In this document: piece after piece, positions 23,760-34,768 of the stretch
Layout: each line of letters opens with the position of its first letter
Position numbering within the stretch: the stretch's first letter is position 1
Notes under the pieces: generated by a model
The model's database searches: none
Seen by the model: only the letters and a program-made list of their open reading frames with translations
What the model was told of the DNA's origin: nothing
NCBI GenBank assembly: GCA_018287875.1
Contig: JAGVVL010000001.1
Span: 6,882,001 to 6,946,000, forward strand
Origin: Nigrospora sphaerica
Lineage: Eukaryota > Ascomycota > Sordariomycetes > Amphisphaeriales > Apiosporaceae
Direction: 5' to 3'
Length of the DNA stretch: 64,000 nucleotides
Made by a program: the position numbers and the translations under genes

Positions 23760-23822
23760 CGCCTCCTGAATCTCCCGACCTCAACCAGTTGAGAACATCT
23801 GGGAAGATAAAGTCACGGTCAG
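23760..23822 (+). pseudogene. Second transposase DDE fragment, opposite orientation
   Basis: On the plus strand PPESPDLN is followed, after a frame change of about two missing bases, by VENIWEDKVTVR and a stop. Together this is the PPxSPDLNPxEN(I/V)W core around the third catalytic residue of Tc1/mariner-type transposases. It faces the relic at 23546-23740, and the shared DLNP codons make a 10-bp inverted repeat (GGTTGAGGTC at 23731 and GACCTCAACC at about 23778). The piece is short, so the call depends on that motif. Confidence 0.5.
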
Positions 23823-25135
23823 GTGAATCGGGTGGCAGTTGAGACGTCGATCCCACCGTCTCGCAGGGCCTACTATGTAGCGACCCCGGCACCCACGTCG
23901 GGAACCAGACGACGCTGAGCGACCACAGCGAGTACGAGAACAGCGGCCACAGCGGGTTCGAACTTGCCGATGTCATCGGCACCCGGGGGCATGGTCCAGA
24001 AGCTCCTTCGACACGCTGGACCCGGCCTTCGCTCCCGCCACCGGCACGCTTGAGACGGGTGATGGGCGCCGATACCGTTCAAGTCGCGATATTTCCTGGC
24101 CGGCGGTTTTCAGCCTATGGGATTTAGTGACAAAAACGCTGAGAAGGCTCACTCAGCATGCATCTAACATCCATGACTACCCTTCAGCCATGGCTGCTGC
24201 TGATACTCTATAAAAGACCATGAGTAGCATGGTGCAGGGATCAATGAGGTAGAGGGCACTGAGGGAGACCAGAGTCATGACGAGGAGCTCTAAAGGCTTC
24301 GGAAATCCACCCGTTGGGTTGTTTGATCGGGTTCTATTGTCGCTGGTGAAGGTGGATGGCAGGGCAGCATCCCACCGTCTCGTGCAATCACCATGTGGCA
24401 TCACAAATTTTGATTCAATATTTACTTCAACAAAGTAGATGACTGTCACATACGACCATAGCTTCCAGAAAACTCGGGATCCCGTCCGCTCTCCCATAGA
24501 TAAGCTGGAAAGCGCCGAATTAGTACTAGGGTCGGTGACGACCTGGGAATCCTCGGTGTTGTATGTTTTTTGCCGTTTTGTCTCCCCATATCTTGGTTGC
24601 CGTGAGGTCACTTTGCTGCTCTGGATTAAGGTGGTGGATGATTGAAAGAGTTCATTGCAAAGTCCCATGTAGTCAACCTGTGGTGAAATCCAAGGTACCA
24701 ATTCGGAAATTTAACGATGCGACTTTGGCATATAATGGGAGTCGCGGTTTGATCGCTCTCCCATCAGGCTACCCCTTTTTTCGGAGTCAGATGTACGAGG
24801 CCAGGGTTTGGCTCTGAAGCTGAATGTCGGGTAAAAACAGTCACTCGATTTTATGACTTCTCAATTTCGTAGTGAGCACATGTCTGTAGACTTACCGGCC
24901 GTACACGAGATGTAGATTCACCGTTCCGTCCAATTCATTGGACAAATAGGTGGCATATTCCCAGGCCGCGGAGTGGAAGTGGTTGTCCTAGGCAGACGCA
25001 TAAATATCTTTTAACTTACAAACTGGAATTTTGTAGGAGGTGTGAATCTCTATCTTTACATTAAAACCCATATATTTAATCATGTCTGCGTGATACATTT
25101 TCCTCGTCACTATGCAACCTTCGCCGCGTAAGCGC
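23823..25135. other. Degraded, mixed-composition region
   Basis: A GC-rich island at 23870-24080 with a protein-like but unrecognised plus-strand frame is followed by AT-rich sequence to 25100. The 175-codon minus-strand frame at 24177-24701 shows no motif I know. I read the whole as repeat debris; no terminal inverted repeats could be fixed by eye. Confidence 0.4.
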
Positions 25136-26488
25136 CTAAGACATGAAACCCTTCTTGCCGTCACCGTCGGCGTCCACGAGGGGGTTGAGCTTCTTCAGCA
25201 GGCTGGGCTTTTTCGTCACCTCGTCCGAGGCCGAGCTCCGCGAACTCGCCGACGACAAGCGCGCGCCCTCACGCTTCGTCTCAACCTCCTCGAGGCCCTT
25301 GGCCGAGTCGGCCCGCGGGCGCGCTTTTTCCGTTGCCACGACCGCCGCCGTCGCGGCGGTGGCGTTGGGTTGCGACCGCCGCGACTCGGACGCCCGTCCA
25401 GTGCCCATGGCCGTGGTGGCGGCGGCGGCGGCGGGGAGAGCGCCAGTCGACCGGCTCACCGTCTCGTTGTGGCGGCCAGCCGGGTGGCCGGCGCCGTCGA
25501 CGAGGCCGGCGCGGTCACGGCCCGCCGGGTGGCTCAGGCCGGCGCCTTCGGTACCGCGCGCCGCGGCGGGGGCTTTGGGCTCGACGAAGTCGCCGTGGAA
25601 CGTGCCCTCAGTGGGCCCCTTGTCCGAGTGCAGGCTGCGGTGGGCGACGGCGGGTAGGCCGCCAAGGTCTTCGGGCTGGCCCTTGAAGTCGGCGAAGTGC
25701 TGCTCGCGGCGCTCGAGCATCTCGCCGCGGTTTTTCTTGAATTCGGTCATGCTGACGGGCGGCAGCATTGTCGTCTTGTGCACCTGCGCCTTGTTGTGGT
25801 GCGTCTCGTGGATGGGCACAATGGTGTGCGTCACGTGCGGCTCGACGGTCTCCTTGTGGATGACGGGCTGGACCGTTTCGTGGCTTTTTCCCCAGGCGTG
25901 AGCAATGGGCCTGTCGGCGAACTTACACGGGTGCGTAGACGGTGAAGGTGGGGAAAAGGGAGTCCGTGGAGAAAGACAAGGGGCCTATACTCACATGTGG
26001 TGGTGAACACGCTCGCCCACGACGGTGGGGGCCTGAACTTTCTCCCGAACAGCTTCCTCGACGATGCGCTCATCTTTAAACTGGTCTGCCTCTCTTTGTA
26101 TGGCCGCCTTGATCTCGGCGTCGTTGCGGTGGTCAAACTCTCTCTTCTCGACCTTGCCGACGTTGTGGTGATGTTGTTCGGGGAGGACCTCCTTGTCCTG
26201 GATGGGCTGCACCGTGTTGTGGTAGTGGTCCTGGTGGTATTCCTGTACCTTGGCGGTATGGATCTGCTCTTCGTGTTGCCGCTTGACCGTCTCGTGCTGC
26301 ACGGGCGCAGCCGTCTATAACAGGGAGTAGGCTCAGTATCCTGCCGTACACTTTACCAAGAACCAGTGTCCCGACTGGGCTTCTGATCCTGAGGAGTACA
26401 TGTGAAGACTTACCGCTGTGTGTACGGTAGTATCGTGCTGTCCGGAACTGGACGTGAAGTCGCGAATGACTTGCTTGGTTTTCTCCAT
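25136..26488 (-). CDS. His-rich repeat protein of a fungal family often labelled allergen
   Basis: The transcript is complement of 26414-26488, 25995-26314 and 25136-25883, giving about 380 residues. Exon 1 is MEKTKQVIRDFTSSSGQ...HTA. The body carries repeated His-centred segments: VQHETVKRQHEEQIHTAKVQEYHQ, HHYHNTVQPIQDKEVLPEQHHHNV, then HETVQPVIHKETVEPHVTHTIVPIHETHHNKAQ. Such proteins occur in many filamentous fungi and are often annotated as allergens; their biochemical role is not established. The C-terminal 200 residues are disordered, Ala/Ser/Arg-rich, ending LLKKLNPLVDADGDGKKGFMS. There is no signal peptide or membrane segment, so it is probably cytosolic. Intron 2 has two in-phase acceptors (exon from 25883, or nine codons longer). 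The divergent gene at 28405 encodes a related protein. A TATA-like octamer lies about 145 bases upstream. Confidence 0.82.
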
Positions 26489-28404
26489 TGTATAGGTTGA
26501 TGGGTGTGATCTTGGGGTAGGGTACAATGGCTGTGGGTTGCACTCAGGAGCCTGTTAATAATAAGGGTCTTTTGATAATGGCAATGTGATGTTTCTGCTT
26601 GACAGAGTCTTGTGGTTACATATATCGTGGACTATATATAGACCATGAATGGAATACAGTGATAGTGCTGGTAGGCGGATCGTCCCGCCATCACCACGTC
26701 ATAAGGGCAATGCATGTCTCATCACGTAGTAGGAAGGATGCCCTAGGCTAAGCCTTCAGCGCCAAGTGATGATGCTTACTTTTGCCGCCCGTCGACTGGA
26801 GATTCCCGGATGCTAGGTGAAAATTGATCCACGCTGAACAGACTACCGCGCATTAGCCTGTGATCGGGCATGATGTCTAAGTATGATGTCCCCTGACGTC
26901 TACACTCCTCGTACTACAGCTTGGCCAACTCCGGGCCGACGGTTATTGGCGTGTAGCTCGTCCGCGCGGCGGCTATGGCTATGTCCGGTCGCCATCACAA
27001 GTCCCAAGGGCAAAGCGCTGAGGATACGCCGTGCGGGATATTGGGCCTGGGGAAGCCATGAAGAGGCCAGCTATCCGCTGAGGGCAAGGTGAGCTCAGGA
27101 ATCCGGGAGGCATTGTGCATCGTCGGACAAGCGGCACACGATAGGCACACGAAGGTTGAGGACGGCAAAGCCAAAGAGCCGCATGAGCCGTGATGATCGA
27201 CGTCAGGGATATTTACCGAATGTACCCACCAGGGCCGCCGACAGGTACGCCCCGAACCATCCGAAGTAGCCGGACAGGTGTATCATCCCATACGACGAAT
27301 GGGGTTCGTCCGGTGGACCGGTTGAGACGAAGGCCTAGGCACAATGGGCCCTGTGCTGTCTTAGCCCGTGTCCTTCTGGTGAAATTTTCCCCGCCGGACA
27401 CCTCCAGACATATGACGCATGCCTCGGAGGGACTGGACGGCACACTGCCGAGACTGGTAGGGCGGCTACCAATACAAAGGCGTTGCCAGCCCCCCTCGTT
27501 GACATTCCCCGGAAAAACGGGGTCGGCAAGGGCTTGGCCGACCCATTGGACAGACTCAATGCGGAGCGGAGCTGCGGAGTGGAAACGGCCCTCGCCTCGG
27601 TATGAACTGGGCGAGCCTTGGGTAGCGCACGTATGGCATCCATACGAAGCGTACAGACGGCTTTGTGGGAAACCTGGCGTAGCTTAACGGCCGTGTCTGG
27701 GCGAGCTGGGCAAGTGGCCGAGGTCGGGCCCTTAGCCAACACACGTCGCTGCGAAATAGCGGAGATACAGGAAGGGCCGCGAACAACGGTGGGCGTGCTG
27801 GGGCTGCTGGGGCTGCTGGCCTGTCGGGGTAGAGCACTAGCAGGTGGCACAGCCGTGGCTATCATGATGCCGGTGGCACACGGGCGATGTGGGGGGATCT
27901 GAGGCTTCGGGCGAGTCCGGTCTCGACTAGAGAGAAACCGCCTGTCTAGGGGAGGAGACAGGCGAGACTGTTGGAGGGGCGAACGGCCTAGCCCCTCGCC
28001 AAACGCCATGGCGGCAGTGGCGGTTGGTGATGTGGTAGCTGGCCAGGGCTATCGTACGGAGCGGTCCCGGGACGATTAACTTCATCGTGCCTCCACAACT
28101 TTGCTTCTTCCTCGTCGCCTGAGGGGGGGGGGGAAGGGGCACCGCGAGTAAGTAGCCGCCAGGTCATCTGCCTGTGGTCTGGCCGGTGTCAGATATGAGG
28201 TCATAGCAGCCGAGCCTGGGGGCAGAGACGGCTCATGGGCTATGTCCCGGCAGGACGCCGATCCGAGTGGTCTCTTGCGGCACAAAAATTGGGAGCTCTC
28301 TTCTCACTGCACCGACTCCAACACGGCGCCGACTGTTCCTGTCATGCCACGCCCGGTTCCGCGGCGCCTGCCTCCGAAAGAAGCAGACTACCAAGCCACA
28401 CTCA
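26489..28404. other. Divergent intergenic region between the two His-rich genes
   Basis: Contains the promoters of both flanking genes. A 224-codon minus-strand frame starts at ATG 28009 and ends at 27335; it is Pro/Ala/Arg-rich without motif, and I do not accept it as a gene. No repeat or RNA seen. Confidence 0.45.
26633..26640 (-). promoter_or_regulatory. TATA-like element of the His-rich gene
   Basis: TATATATA lies 145-152 bases upstream of the ATG at 26488. Its distance and the sharp expression expected for such stress- or conidium-type genes make a TATA box plausible, but no other core element is visible. Confidence 0.45.
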
Positions 28405-29336
28405 ATGGGTCTGTCAAGCATCAAACATCTGTGGAAGTCGATTCGGGGAAAGATCCGGAGGGCGGAGAAGGGCTCGGATGGGGAGACGGTCAGGGGCATG
28501 CAAGACGGCGGCGGCAGCCCCCCTTGCCCTCCGAGGAAGAGCGCGCCCTTCCCCAAGCCGGATCACCTGGAGCTGCCGCCAGTGCGCGAGATAGCACCAC
28601 CACAGCACGTCACCTCGCCCACCTCGACCATCCAGGAGGACCTGAGCCAGGACTCGCGCGAGCCCGACGCGGCCCACGCCGGCGAACTGCCCGACAACTT
28701 CATGGGACTGCGGCCCCCCGAGAAGATGTCCCAATACTACGGCAGTGAATGTAACCGCGCCGGCACCGACGAAGACTTCACGGTGCGCAATGCCGTCGAC
28801 GTAGATCATACCTCGACGGATCTTACCCGTAAGCTGATCCTTCTTCCTAATTGCTCCTCATCCCTCCTCCTCCCCCGTTTTCGCCCCCTCGTCTTCCGTG
28901 ACGGGGCTGACGCCGGGCTCTCCTCCCCTCAGCCGTGACCCACGAGAGGGTTCATCGTCATACGACCAATGTGCGAGAAGAGCATGTATACCGCGACATC
29001 CACGAGTACGACGTCTTCCACAACATCCAGCCCGTGGTCGACGTCGAGGTGCTGCCGGCTCGGCACTTTGTGCAGCGGCCCTCGGGCACCAAGGTCGAGG
29101 TGCCCGAGGAGAACCTCGCCGTCTACGCGGGCATCAATTCAGTGTGGTCCGTCTCGACGAGGTCGTCCTATTCCGTGTCGGCGGCCCCGCGCGGCGCCTC
29201 GGGCTACTTCCAGAGCGCCGACGCCATCCCGCGCAAGATCGCCATGGCCCAGGAGCCCGAAGAAATGGACGGGTCGTCGACGGGCAGTACGCCCATCGAA
29301 AGCGTCGCCGTCAGCGGCACCCATGTCTTCTTGTGA
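28405..29336 (+). CDS. His-rich repeat protein, second member
   Basis: Exons are 28405-28828 and 28933-29336, giving 275 residues; the intron (GTAAGC...CTCAG) joins DLTP to VTHERVHRHTT. The N-terminus MGLSSIKHLWKSIRGKIRR starts with Met-Gly and is strongly basic, so N-myristoylation is conceivable. The middle is disordered. Exon 2 starts with a segment like that of the neighbouring minus-strand gene: VTHERVHRHTTNVREEHVYRD, then VFHNIQPVVDVEVLPARHFV. The matching part of the neighbour is HNTVQPIQDKEVLPEQH. No signal peptide is visible. The function is unknown. The two genes are probably distant paralogues sharing a divergent region of about 1.9 kb. The end is Ser/Thr-rich (STGSTPIESVAVSG). Confidence 0.78.
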
Positions 29337-31146
29337 GACCAGCGGTGATGACGACCCGCGGATCGCGAGCCGGGGGCCGGTCAGTGAATCTCTCTCGGGG
29401 CCCGCAGGTCCCAATACATTGGAATCGGCCACGGGCAATAATGCTCGCGATCGGGAGACGTCCGGTCGCGCCTCGCTATTGGCCTGGGAGCGGTTTCCGC
29501 AGTAGGAAAGAGTACATCGGTAGTGCATTGGCGGAATATATAACCATAGCCATTCATCTTGCGTACCTACTTATATGCTTTTTATTTGTCTACCAATCGG
29601 CGGCTTTCCTGGCCCTTCGATCGGTTCGGGCGGGGTAGCCCGATCCGTGACGCACATGCACAACCGAGGGTACTGACCCTGAAATGGTGAATGGCAAGGA
29701 CAGGCATGCCTTTGGGTATTCGCCTAAGCCGAGGGGGTGTTCCGAAATCGAGAAGCTTCATCGGCCATCATACTCTCCCAGGATCGCCAGTGAGAAGCGG
29801 CCTTCACTTTAGGGTGCAGAAGAAGCCATAGAGGATTTCCCAACTTTAACGCGGACGGAGCGGCGGCGTGACAGGGAACGCCACGACGGGCACGCGCACC
29901 GCACATCAACAAAGTCTATGCCGCCTTTCTTCGTGCCAAGGCCTCGATACCGATCCCTCTCGCAGGCTATAGGGCAAAGTTTCGCCCGAGGGGCACCCGG
30001 TGCCGTGGTTTGGGCCGTCACGGGTCTCACAGCCGGCGCAAATCGCGGTCGTTCGGGTTCCGGAACGCTTCTCTGCAGACAAATCATTCACCACCACCAA
30101 AGTCCCTCGTCGGCGTCCCGTTGTAAGGCCGAATGTGCATCTTCGTTTGCGTAAGGGCGCGCCTCGCTGCCCAAAATAGAACACCGAGGTAAAGTGACGG
30201 ATCCTCCTTGCGGGGTGGCATCCACACGGTCTCTGGCAGGGCTGCCATGGCCGACACTCCTTCTATACGCCGCCACATGCAAATGTTTGGCTCAGATAAG
30301 TCATGGCCACACACTGGATTCTCATGTCTCCTCGAAGCCATCTATCTCAAAAGGCTACCACCAAGTAAGTGCTTCCTGCAGGGGGTAGTTTGTTTTAACT
30401 CGAATTCGCCTTGTCAGTACCAACCCCCGAATATGAAGCAAACCTGAGCGAGCCACCATCATTCCCCCATGCCCATCGTGCGCCATCTTGCGTGAGGACT
30501 GAACACAGAACACAGAAAGCTATTTTACAAGCGGAATCCTACGATGTCGTACTTTGTCTGAGGCTCGGTAACCTAGCGACTGTCTTCCATCGTCCGAGCC
30601 ACGCTTTCTCCTCGCCTCCGAACTGTGGTACGCACTCAGACACTCTCGCACACGTCCACCCACACCCATCGTCTCGCCCCCAAACCTGTTCCCGTGGGAG
30701 TCTTCCCACGAGGCCTGGTATACTTTGCAAAGACTCACGGCGTGGGGGCCCGAATGCCATGTCTTTGCCTCCCCTGGGCCCCGGGAGTCGCTTCCACCGC
30801 GCGTCCCCGCCCCTGGCAGCCAACGTGTGGGTGGAACATGCGTAAGTCCACATGGCACAAGGTTTCTTTCTCGGCGATGAGGCCGCCGCTCCTCGAAATC
30901 CCCTCGCTGCCTATATAGAGATGGCCAGGAACGCAGGGAATGTGAATAGAAGGTCATCATCTCAATACCGCATCCACCAGCCTCTCAGCCACTCAGACCA
31001 CCAACGATCCTTTCCTGCTTGCTCCTTCCTACATCAACAGGAAACGTTTCCGACTTTCATCTCGCCAGATTCGATCTACACGATATCCATCTGAGGACAC
31101 AACAACGCCGCGACTTCCCAAGACCGCCTTCTTCACCTCCCCCAAA
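29337..31146. other. Intergenic region upstream of the small surface protein
   Basis: No gene seen. The last 250 bases are CA/CT-rich leader. A TATA-like element is listed separately. Confidence 0.5.
30912..30917 (+). promoter_or_regulatory. TATA-like element
   Basis: CTATATAGAG lies about 235 bases before the ATG at 31147 and is followed by a CT/CA-rich leader. The position fits a TATA box with a 5'UTR of roughly 200 bases. Confidence 0.4.
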
Positions 31147-31684
31147 ATGCAGTCCTTCGCCAGCCTTGCCCTGTTCGCCGCGGCCGCCTCGGCCCAGGGC
31201 TTCTCGCTGACCACCGTATCGCTGTCCAACGTATGTTTCCCTCCCCCCCTCTCCCCCACTATGCCCTCATCCCATTGCCGAGCGGGGCCAAAAAAGAGAA
31301 AAGAAAAAACAACGGCGCGGCCGGGCTGACCGCTCCTCGTAGATCGCCACGCCGACGCTCAACCTCTCGTCGTTGTCGCTCTCGCTGCCGACGGCCTTTA
31401 CGCTCGACGGCAGCACCTTCACGTCGGGCGGCACCTACGTCATCACGGCGAGCGGCTTCAGCTCCACCATTGTCGCCTCGGGCAGCCAGCTCGTCGCCAC
31501 CGGCCTCGCTAACGGCACCCTGCCCACCGGCGCCGCCGTCGTCGACGCCGCCTCGCCCACCGCCACCCCGCCCGCCCCAACCGCCAGCTTCGTCGCCGGC
31601 GCCGGCGCCGAGTCCGCCGCCCCCCGCCGCGCCGTCGCCGCCCTGCTCGCTGTTGCCGGCGCCGTCGTCGCCTTTGCCTTGTAG
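31147..31684 (+). CDS. Small secreted, probably GPI-anchored protein
   Basis: Exons are 31147-31230 and 31343-31684, giving 141 residues. A clear signal peptide (MQSFASLALFAAAASAQG, cleavage near Ala-Gln) is followed by a Ser/Thr/Leu-rich region (TPTLNLSSLSLSLPTAF) and a short ordered-looking segment with TFTSGGTYVITASGF. The tail is Ala/Pro-rich and ends in a hydrophobic stretch (AVAALLAVAGAVVAFAL) after small residues, as in GPI attachment signals. It has no cysteine in the mature part. I do not recognise a family beyond this architecture; a cell-wall or surface location is inferred. Confidence 0.75.
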
Positions 31685-32554
31685 AAAGGAAGGGGCTCCC
31701 ACCCATGCTGCCCTCCCCCCCTTTTCCCCCTGGATTTAAACCGCCCGGTGGTCGCGATCCCGTGTTTTTTTGGGGTCTTCGGCCGGCGGCTTAATGTACG
31801 CAGCTCTTGTATTTCCATGCTTTTCGGCAGGTGCATGTTCCTCTCCGGCTTTTTCTTTTCCTGGTTCCCCTTATCCGGGGCTTGGAACCTGGATGCGCAG
31901 CCTTGGCTGTGCATACCCACATACCCCTTTTCCGCATGCGAGGTTTTCGCACGGGAGGAAACTAATGTCTTTCGCCAACTCCGCGAGAGAAGGGAGGGAC
32001 CCTTGTACGTTCGTTGCGCTTTAGCAAGATCGATGTTTGGTGGCAGTTTTAATCTTGGAGGTGAAATTCGCAGAGCTTGGGCAAACGGACAATGTAATGG
32101 TATGATCAGTTGGTGGCAGTCTCTAGTTCATTGTATTCTATAGATCCAATCACGCTACTTCTTTCTTCAATGCTACTGCTCCGCTATTTCCTCTGATCTC
32201 GCCGGATCTGGAGCACCGTCGTTAGAGTGCTCAACACTCACGAGGTAAATACTATTGTGAAACGGTGTTCTCCGTAGTCAACAATGCAAGGCCCGGCTCA
32301 CCTAAGGTGATGCTCCCTAGCCGAGCCGGCTGAAATTGCATAAGACGCGTTAGCGCCCGAATGATGGGACTTGTGAAGACATCGACGGAAAATTGCTTGT
32401 CTCATATTGCCTTCGACCTATTGGTCTTCGTCCAACGCCCGTGTTCCGATTCATGCCCGGTTATGCATACCCTCATCATGTCCTTCTGAAACGCCCTGAA
32501 ATGCTATTACCGCTTTGGGAAGCTTATCTGTACTCAAACGAGCTTCGGGAGGAC
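31685..32554. other. Convergent 3' region of two surface-protein genes
   Basis: Holds the 3'UTRs of the plus-strand gene ending at 31684 and the minus-strand gene ending at 32555. No other gene seen. Confidence 0.5.
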
Positions 32555-33796
32555 CTAAAACAAAAATGTCCCGGCAACCAAGGTACAAACGCCGACGACG
32601 AATGCCCACCTGCCGCGGCCAAGCCTGTCGCTCGAAGCCGAGCCCGGAAACTCCTTCTGTATCGTTGCTGTCGCCGTGGCTGCGCTCAGAGTGCAACTTG
32701 CCGTCCCGCAAGCGTAGCCACTGGGACAGCAACCGGCAATGGGCCCAGCCTCACTCGGGCAGAGGTACCATCCGCCCGCGCAAGTGGACGTCGGCTCCGC
32801 ATCGGGAACGTCACTGGCTGCCACCACAAGTGTCATGCCGTTGGACGTAACCGTCGTCTTCTTGACAGGGGGGCACGACGTCGTGACGCAGTCGCGGCCG
32901 GTCCGGCAGCAGCCAGCACCAGCGCTTGCGAGACAGGCGTAAAAGCCTGTAGGGCAGTAGTCGCTGGGCGCTGTTGGCGCCTCCGTGGTCGGGGATCCCG
33001 TACCGCTCGTAGGGCGGTATGGTGGAAGACCGCCCGTGTTGGTTCCTGTAGATGTGGCCGTCTCGGATGGCTTTATGATGGAGGGCGTGGTGGTCACGAC
33101 CACAGTGGTCACCTGCGTGGTTGGCGTCGGTTGGACTATGACGGTTGAAGATGTCGTCGTCAGGGTGATGATGGACACCGAACTGGCGATACATCCTATC
33201 TGGGCACACACGTAGCCCGGTATGCAACAACCACCGCCCTGTTCTGCCGGACAGCCAGTGCTACCCCCCCCACAGGAGGCCACCCCTCCGTTGCAGGCAA
33301 GCCCGTCTGGGCAACAACCGACGTTACCGGCATCAGGGGAGCTCTTCACAGTGAAGCATGTCTCCCCTGTCGAGCAACAATAGTTGGGCTGGTTGATGGA
33401 GTTGCAACTGTGTGTATTGGTCGGGCAAGAAAATGAGCGACCCTGCAGGCGGTGCAGGGCTTCCCTGGCGCGGCGGTACCGGGCAGGTTTCTCCTCCTCA
33501 TCGTATGACCCTAGTTCCTCCTGCAGGACGCCAAATGGTGGTCGAAACGATAGCGCGGCGGAGGAGTTCATGGCGAGAAGAAGCTCCTCATCGGGGCTTA
33601 ACCCGCGCGCTTGCACAGGCGACTGGGCAACCGCGGCAAATTGCGGATCAAAGGCCAGGTAATGCGGCATGATCTTCTCGCCGTCGTCGAGGGACATCTT
33701 CTTGATGGCCGTCGGAAGCTGCTGGGCGTCGATCTGGTTTGCGACGAGCAGCACCAACGAGGCTGGCAGCCCCACGAGGGATCGCTGAAGACGCAT
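32555..33796 (-). CDS. Cysteine-rich GPI-anchored surface protein
   Basis: A single exon of 413 residues. The signal peptide is MRLQRSLVGLPASLVLLVANQIDA. After a charged N-terminal region with a SPDEELLLAMNSSAALSF segment come Cys-rich modules with recurring CCxxG and CCPDG/CCPSG patterns: SFSCPTNTHSC...YCCSTGETCF, VGCCPDGLACNGG, GGGCCIPGYVC, then after a Thr-rich linker (about residues 205-260) DYCPTGFYACLASAGAGCC and GWYLCPSEAGPIAGCCPSGYAC. The C-terminus is hydrophobic (WAFVVGVCTLVAGTFLF) after small residues, as in GPI signals. Proteins of this kind are common on ascomycete cell walls; their partner is not known, although the Cys spacing recalls chitin-binding or granulin-like knots. No introns are needed. 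Confidence 0.85.
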   Translation of the reverse strand: MRLQRSLVGLPASLVLLVANQIDAQQLPTAIKKMSLDDGEKIMPHYLAFDPQFAAVAQSPVQARGLSPDEELLLAMNSSAALSFRPPFGVLQEELGSYDEEEKPARYRRAREALHRLQGRSFSCPTNTHSCNSINQPNYCCSTGETCFTVKSSPDAGNVGCCPDGLACNGGVASCGGGSTGCPAEQGGGCCIPGYVCAQIGCIASSVSIITLTTTSSTVIVQPTPTTQVTTVVVTTTPSIIKPSETATSTGTNTGGLPPYRPTSGTGSPTTEAPTAPSDYCPTGFYACLASAGAGCCRTGRDCVTTSCPPVKKTTVTSNGMTLVVAASDVPDAEPTSTCAGGWYLCPSEAGPIAGCCPSGYACGTASCTLSAATATATIQKEFPGSASSDRLGRGRWAFVVGVCTLVAGTFLF

Positions 33797-34768
33797 TGTA
33801 AGATCCCGGCGACGTTCCCGCAGGCGATCCGGCCGAGTAGTCCAGGCTGTAACGAGGAAAGCTCAACAGCTGGAGACACGAGGGTTTCGTCGTGGACGTC
33901 GATCGGTGCAGAAGGTGATGGCGCAGTGGGAGGTGGGGGGCCTGTTTCTTCCACAACACAAGTCTTGTCGTCGGTCGGGTCTCACAGCATCGGGATCGGC
34001 TTGTAGCAGAGGAATGCGAGGGGAGATGGGGATGATTCGCTAGCCCTGGGTGCTTTATCGTTTTATGGGAAGTACGGTGAGAGCTTCCCGGTCGTCATGC
34101 TGGAGCTTATGGGGGCGGCCCTCCGAACCGAGTGGCTGGGGAACAAGCGACCAAGCAATCGAGTCGGATGCATGTGTTGGCCGATCCACCCCGGATCGCG
34201 TCGCATTCATTCCCTCTCAGCCCCTGAGCGAGGAGTTCAAGCATCTGAGTAGCAGAGCGGCATGGCAATAAAGTGGAGGGCGGCGAGGACGAACGCACTG
34301 CTTCATCACAGAGCCGGGTATTGCTGCGGTATCTTCAAGGTCGCGATGCCCGGACGGGAGAGAGTAAAAGTAGGTGGGTGGCCCAGCTCCGAGACACCTT
34401 GAGCAGATCCACAATTCAACACGGGAACCGCGGACCCTGCATATAAATCCATAAGTACTGTGTACATGATCTTAGTGGTCTGATTGGCGCGTGCCCTGTA
34501 AGGTTATGCAGTTGTCACTCGAAAGCATACTGGATTTGAATCAGCCGTGTCCTCCATATTTCCTAGTACATATTGGCCAATAGACTACGACAACGAGCAA
34601 TACACTCGACGCGTTCCTTATTCTTTCTTCTTTAACCAGAATTCTTACAATCGTCCTTTGCAGTTTCTGCCCTGTGCCATGGATCCGTATCAGACCAACA
34701 GTACCGTTTCACGCGTGCGCGCCCGCCGAAGAGTACTTGAAAAGCATTCGTGGCCCCCCTCACACTAC
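33797..34768. other. Intergenic region
   Basis: Promoter of the Cys-rich gene plus the 3'UTR of the hydrolase gene. No gene seen. Confidence 0.5.

Noticed and set aside
23950..23975. GGTTCGAAC, like a tRNA B box
   Set aside because: No pairing T stem, no A box at the proper distance and no acceptor stem, so not a tRNA.
24177..24701. 175-codon minus-strand frame in AT-rich DNA
   Set aside because: No similarity to a transposase or any family that I can see and no splice context; kept only as part of the degraded region.
27335..28009. 224-codon minus-strand frame starting at an ATG
   Set aside because: Pro/Ala/Arg-rich, no motif, no conserved-looking segment, overlapped by similar frames on the other strand; GC-driven open frame is more likely.
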